Assembly: GCA_030746455.1 (NCBI GenBank)
Contig: JASLMQ010000371.1
Span: 1 to 7,617 of the forward strand
Reading direction: 5' to 3'
Origin: Candidatus Latescibacterota bacterium
Lineage (GTDB): Bacteria; Latescibacterota; UBA2968; GCA-2709665
Length of the DNA stretch: 7,617 bases
Part shown: piece after piece, positions 6,720 to 7,617 of the stretch
Numbering within the stretch: the stretch's first letter is position 1
Layout: each line of letters begins with the position of its first letter
Position numbers and translations under genes: made by a program
Notes under the pieces: generated by a model
The model's database searches: none
The model's input: only the letters and a program-made list of their open reading frames with translations
What the model was told of the DNA's origin: nothing

Positions 6720-7271
6720 TTAGATCTCCAGTGCCCTCTGGATCATATCCTTGGATGCGCTCATTGCCGTCACATTGGCCTCGTAGGCCCGGGAGGCCGA
6801 GATCATGTCTACCATCTCCGTGACGACGTTGATATCGGGATAGACCACGTAACCATCTTCCCGGGCGTCGGGGTGCGCCGGGTCGTAGACCAGCCGCGGC
6901 TCGACAGGTTCCTCCCTGATCTCCACCGTTTCCACGCCGGCGCCAAGGAGCTCCTCCAGCGTCGGCCCTGGGCCCCCCGGCATATGGACGCCGTGGGTTC
7001 CCGACAGCTTGTTCTTCTCCGTCTGCAGGATGTTGTGGAAGCGTGCCTTGTGGGGGGACTCGATCATTATCACGCGCTTGCGCTTGTAGGGGCCCCCCTC
7101 CTCGGTCCGAGTGGTGTCCACATTCGCGATGTTGCTGGAAATCGCATTCAGCTTGCGCCGCTGGGCCGACAGGCCGGTAGCACTCACATCGATCGCATCG
7201 AAGATTCCGGCACGGTTGGGCGCATATCCTGAGGAGGATCGGGCGAGGGTCACGCTCTGGGATACGGGCAT
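6720..7271 (-). CDS. flgC: flagellar basal-body rod protein FlgC
   Basis: FlgC is one of the proximal rod proteins of the flagellar motor, exported by the flagellar type III system and assembled across the periplasm. The N-terminal rod motif is GIFDAIDVSATGLSAQRRKL followed by SNIANVDTTRTEEGGPYKRK. The C-terminus, INVVTEMVDMISASRAYEANV then ASKDMIQRALEI, is the coiled-coil end characteristic of FlgC rather than FlgB. RLVYDPAHPDAREDGYVVYPD in the middle is also FlgC-specific. From ATG 7271 it has 183 residues; TTG 7280 is an alternative (ACAAGG ends at 7281). FlgC is usually about 135-150 residues: here about 25 residues precede the usual start and roughly 15-20 are inserted near THGVHMPGGPGP. 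No flgB, fliE or other flagellar gene lies on either side. Confidence 0.93.
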   Translation of the reverse strand: MPVSQSVTLARSSSGYAPNRAGIFDAIDVSATGLSAQRRKLNAISSNIANVDTTRTEEGGPYKRKRVIMIESPHKARFHNILQTEKNKLSGTHGVHMPGGPGPTLEELLGAGVETVEIREEPVEPRLVYDPAHPDAREDGYVVYPDINVVTEMVDMISASRAYEANVTAMSASKDMIQRALEI

Positions 7272-7356
7272 AGCGGTCAACCTTGTCTATCAGGCTGTGG
7301 CGTAACCAGCGGCTTCCATGCCACGGAAAGGCACACACAACTGCACGGGCGAGTTC

Positions 7357-7372
7357 TGCAAATCCTATGCCG
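7357..7372 (-). promoter_or_regulatory. sigma54 (-24/-12) promoter candidate for flgC
   Basis: On the minus strand the sequence CGGCATAGGATTTGCA has GG and GC exactly ten bases apart, a C-A after the GG and a full TTGC(A) -12 element. This matches the sigma54 consensus TGGCAC-N5-TTGC(A/T) except for the first T and the second C. Transcription would start near 7346, about 75 bases before ATG 7271. Sigma54 control of rod and hook genes is known in many bacteria, which fits the gene downstream. Confidence 0.6.
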
Positions 7373-7402
7373 CACCCCGGAGGATCAACCTAACTTCTTA
7401 AT

Positions 7403-7448
7403 AAACAAACAAAAATGGGAGATGGGTCATGCCAGCACCCCATCCCCC
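7403..7448 (-). terminator. intrinsic terminator, minus strand, upstream of flgC
   Basis: On the minus strand GGGGGATGGG (7439-7448) pairs with CCCATCTCCC (7417-7426), ten pairs including one G-U, around a 12-base loop. It is followed by ATTTTTGTTTGTTT. It would stop transcripts arriving from the transposase side, leaving flgC dependent on its own promoter. It lies 30 bp outside the inferred end of the insertion element, so it probably belongs to the chromosome. Confidence 0.7.
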
Positions 7449-7477
7449 GCCGGAACCACCCTCCGATCCTGCTTCCC

Positions 7478-7617
7478 CTAGTGTCTCGTCCCGGAAATAG
7501 ATTTACATAATCGTTCGATCTTCTGAAGGATCGACTCGGGTGTCGCGGTCCACTGGAAAGGGTTGGCGCTCGCGTTGTAGTGCTCGGTGAAGGTTTCGAT
7601 CTTCTCGATGAGTTGTT
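7478..7617 (-). CDS. IS630-family transposase, C-terminal fragment (N-terminus beyond window)
   Basis: The last 45 visible residues end at TAG 7478-7480. They read LIEKIETFTEHYNASANPF, then QWTATPESILQKIERLCKSISGTRH. The pattern of a helix, HYN, NPF-WTAT, ILxKIERLCK and ISGT at the very end is characteristic of the C-terminal tail of IS630-type DDE transposases, just after the catalytic DDE domain, which lies to the right of the window. Whether the full gene is intact cannot be seen. There is no matching copy of this tail elsewhere in the window. Confidence 0.88.
   Translation of the reverse strand, partial: QLIEKIETFTEHYNASANPFQWTATPESILQKIERLCKSISGTRH
7478..7617 (-). mobile_element. end of an IS630-family insertion sequence
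   Basis: The transposase runs to the inferred edge of the element. The stop codon TAG lies in GGGACGAGACACTAG (minus strand), and TA at 7479-7480 is a likely copy of the TA target that IS630 elements duplicate; the terminal inverted repeat would then start at about 7481. The other end lies outside the window, so the repeat and duplication cannot be confirmed. Confidence 0.6.

Noticed and set aside
6559..7338. Minus-strand open frame of 259 codons over flgC
   Set aside because: Out-of-frame shadow; the FlgC frame carries all conserved motifs.
7415..7510. Short plus-strand frame of 31 codons
   Set aside because: No ribosome binding site, unlikely composition, and it overlaps the terminator and the end of the transposase.

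Overview
The window is a GC-rich stretch of a bacterial chromosome. It carries a lysine riboswitch, a flagellar rod gene with a sigma54-type promoter candidate, a Sec-type signal peptide and bacterial -35/-10 boxes, so the host is a bacterium, probably flagellated. The aspartate-semialdehyde dehydrogenase is of the archaeal/fungal-like class that also occurs in several little-cultured bacterial phyla. The phylum cannot be fixed from sequence alone. No prophage, CRISPR array, tRNA or rRNA was seen.

Layout. Positions 1-2458 (minus) hold most of a very large multi-membrane GT-C glycosyltransferase whose C-terminus lies outside the window. A 128-bp divergent spacer separates it from 2587-3445 (plus), a secreted/membrane polymer-forming (bactofilin-like) protein broken by a one-base frameshift. 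Convergent to it, only 8 bp away, is a minus-strand cluster starting at 5027: a half-size EamA transporter, a DUF2892 membrane protein, and a hydroxypyruvate-isomerase-like TIM-barrel enzyme that is itself split by a one-base frameshift at about 4023. A TTGACA/extended -10 promoter precedes this cluster.

Positions 5156-6639 (plus) form a complete amino-acid biosynthesis unit: sigma70-like promoter, lysine riboswitch, intrinsic terminator (attenuator), asd, and a strong intrinsic terminator. Lysine is an end product of the pathway Asd feeds, so excess lysine should stop transcription before asd.

Positions 6720-7271 (minus) encode FlgC. It stands without flgB or fliE beside it and is preceded by a good match to a sigma54 (-24/-12) promoter. 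Upstream of that lies a minus-strand intrinsic terminator, then the 3' end of an IS630-family transposase running off the right edge. The most useful points are the lysine-riboswitch control of asd, the orphan flgC with its own sigma54-type promoter, and the two single-base frameshifts in neighbouring genes. I found no convincing previously undescribed multi-gene system.
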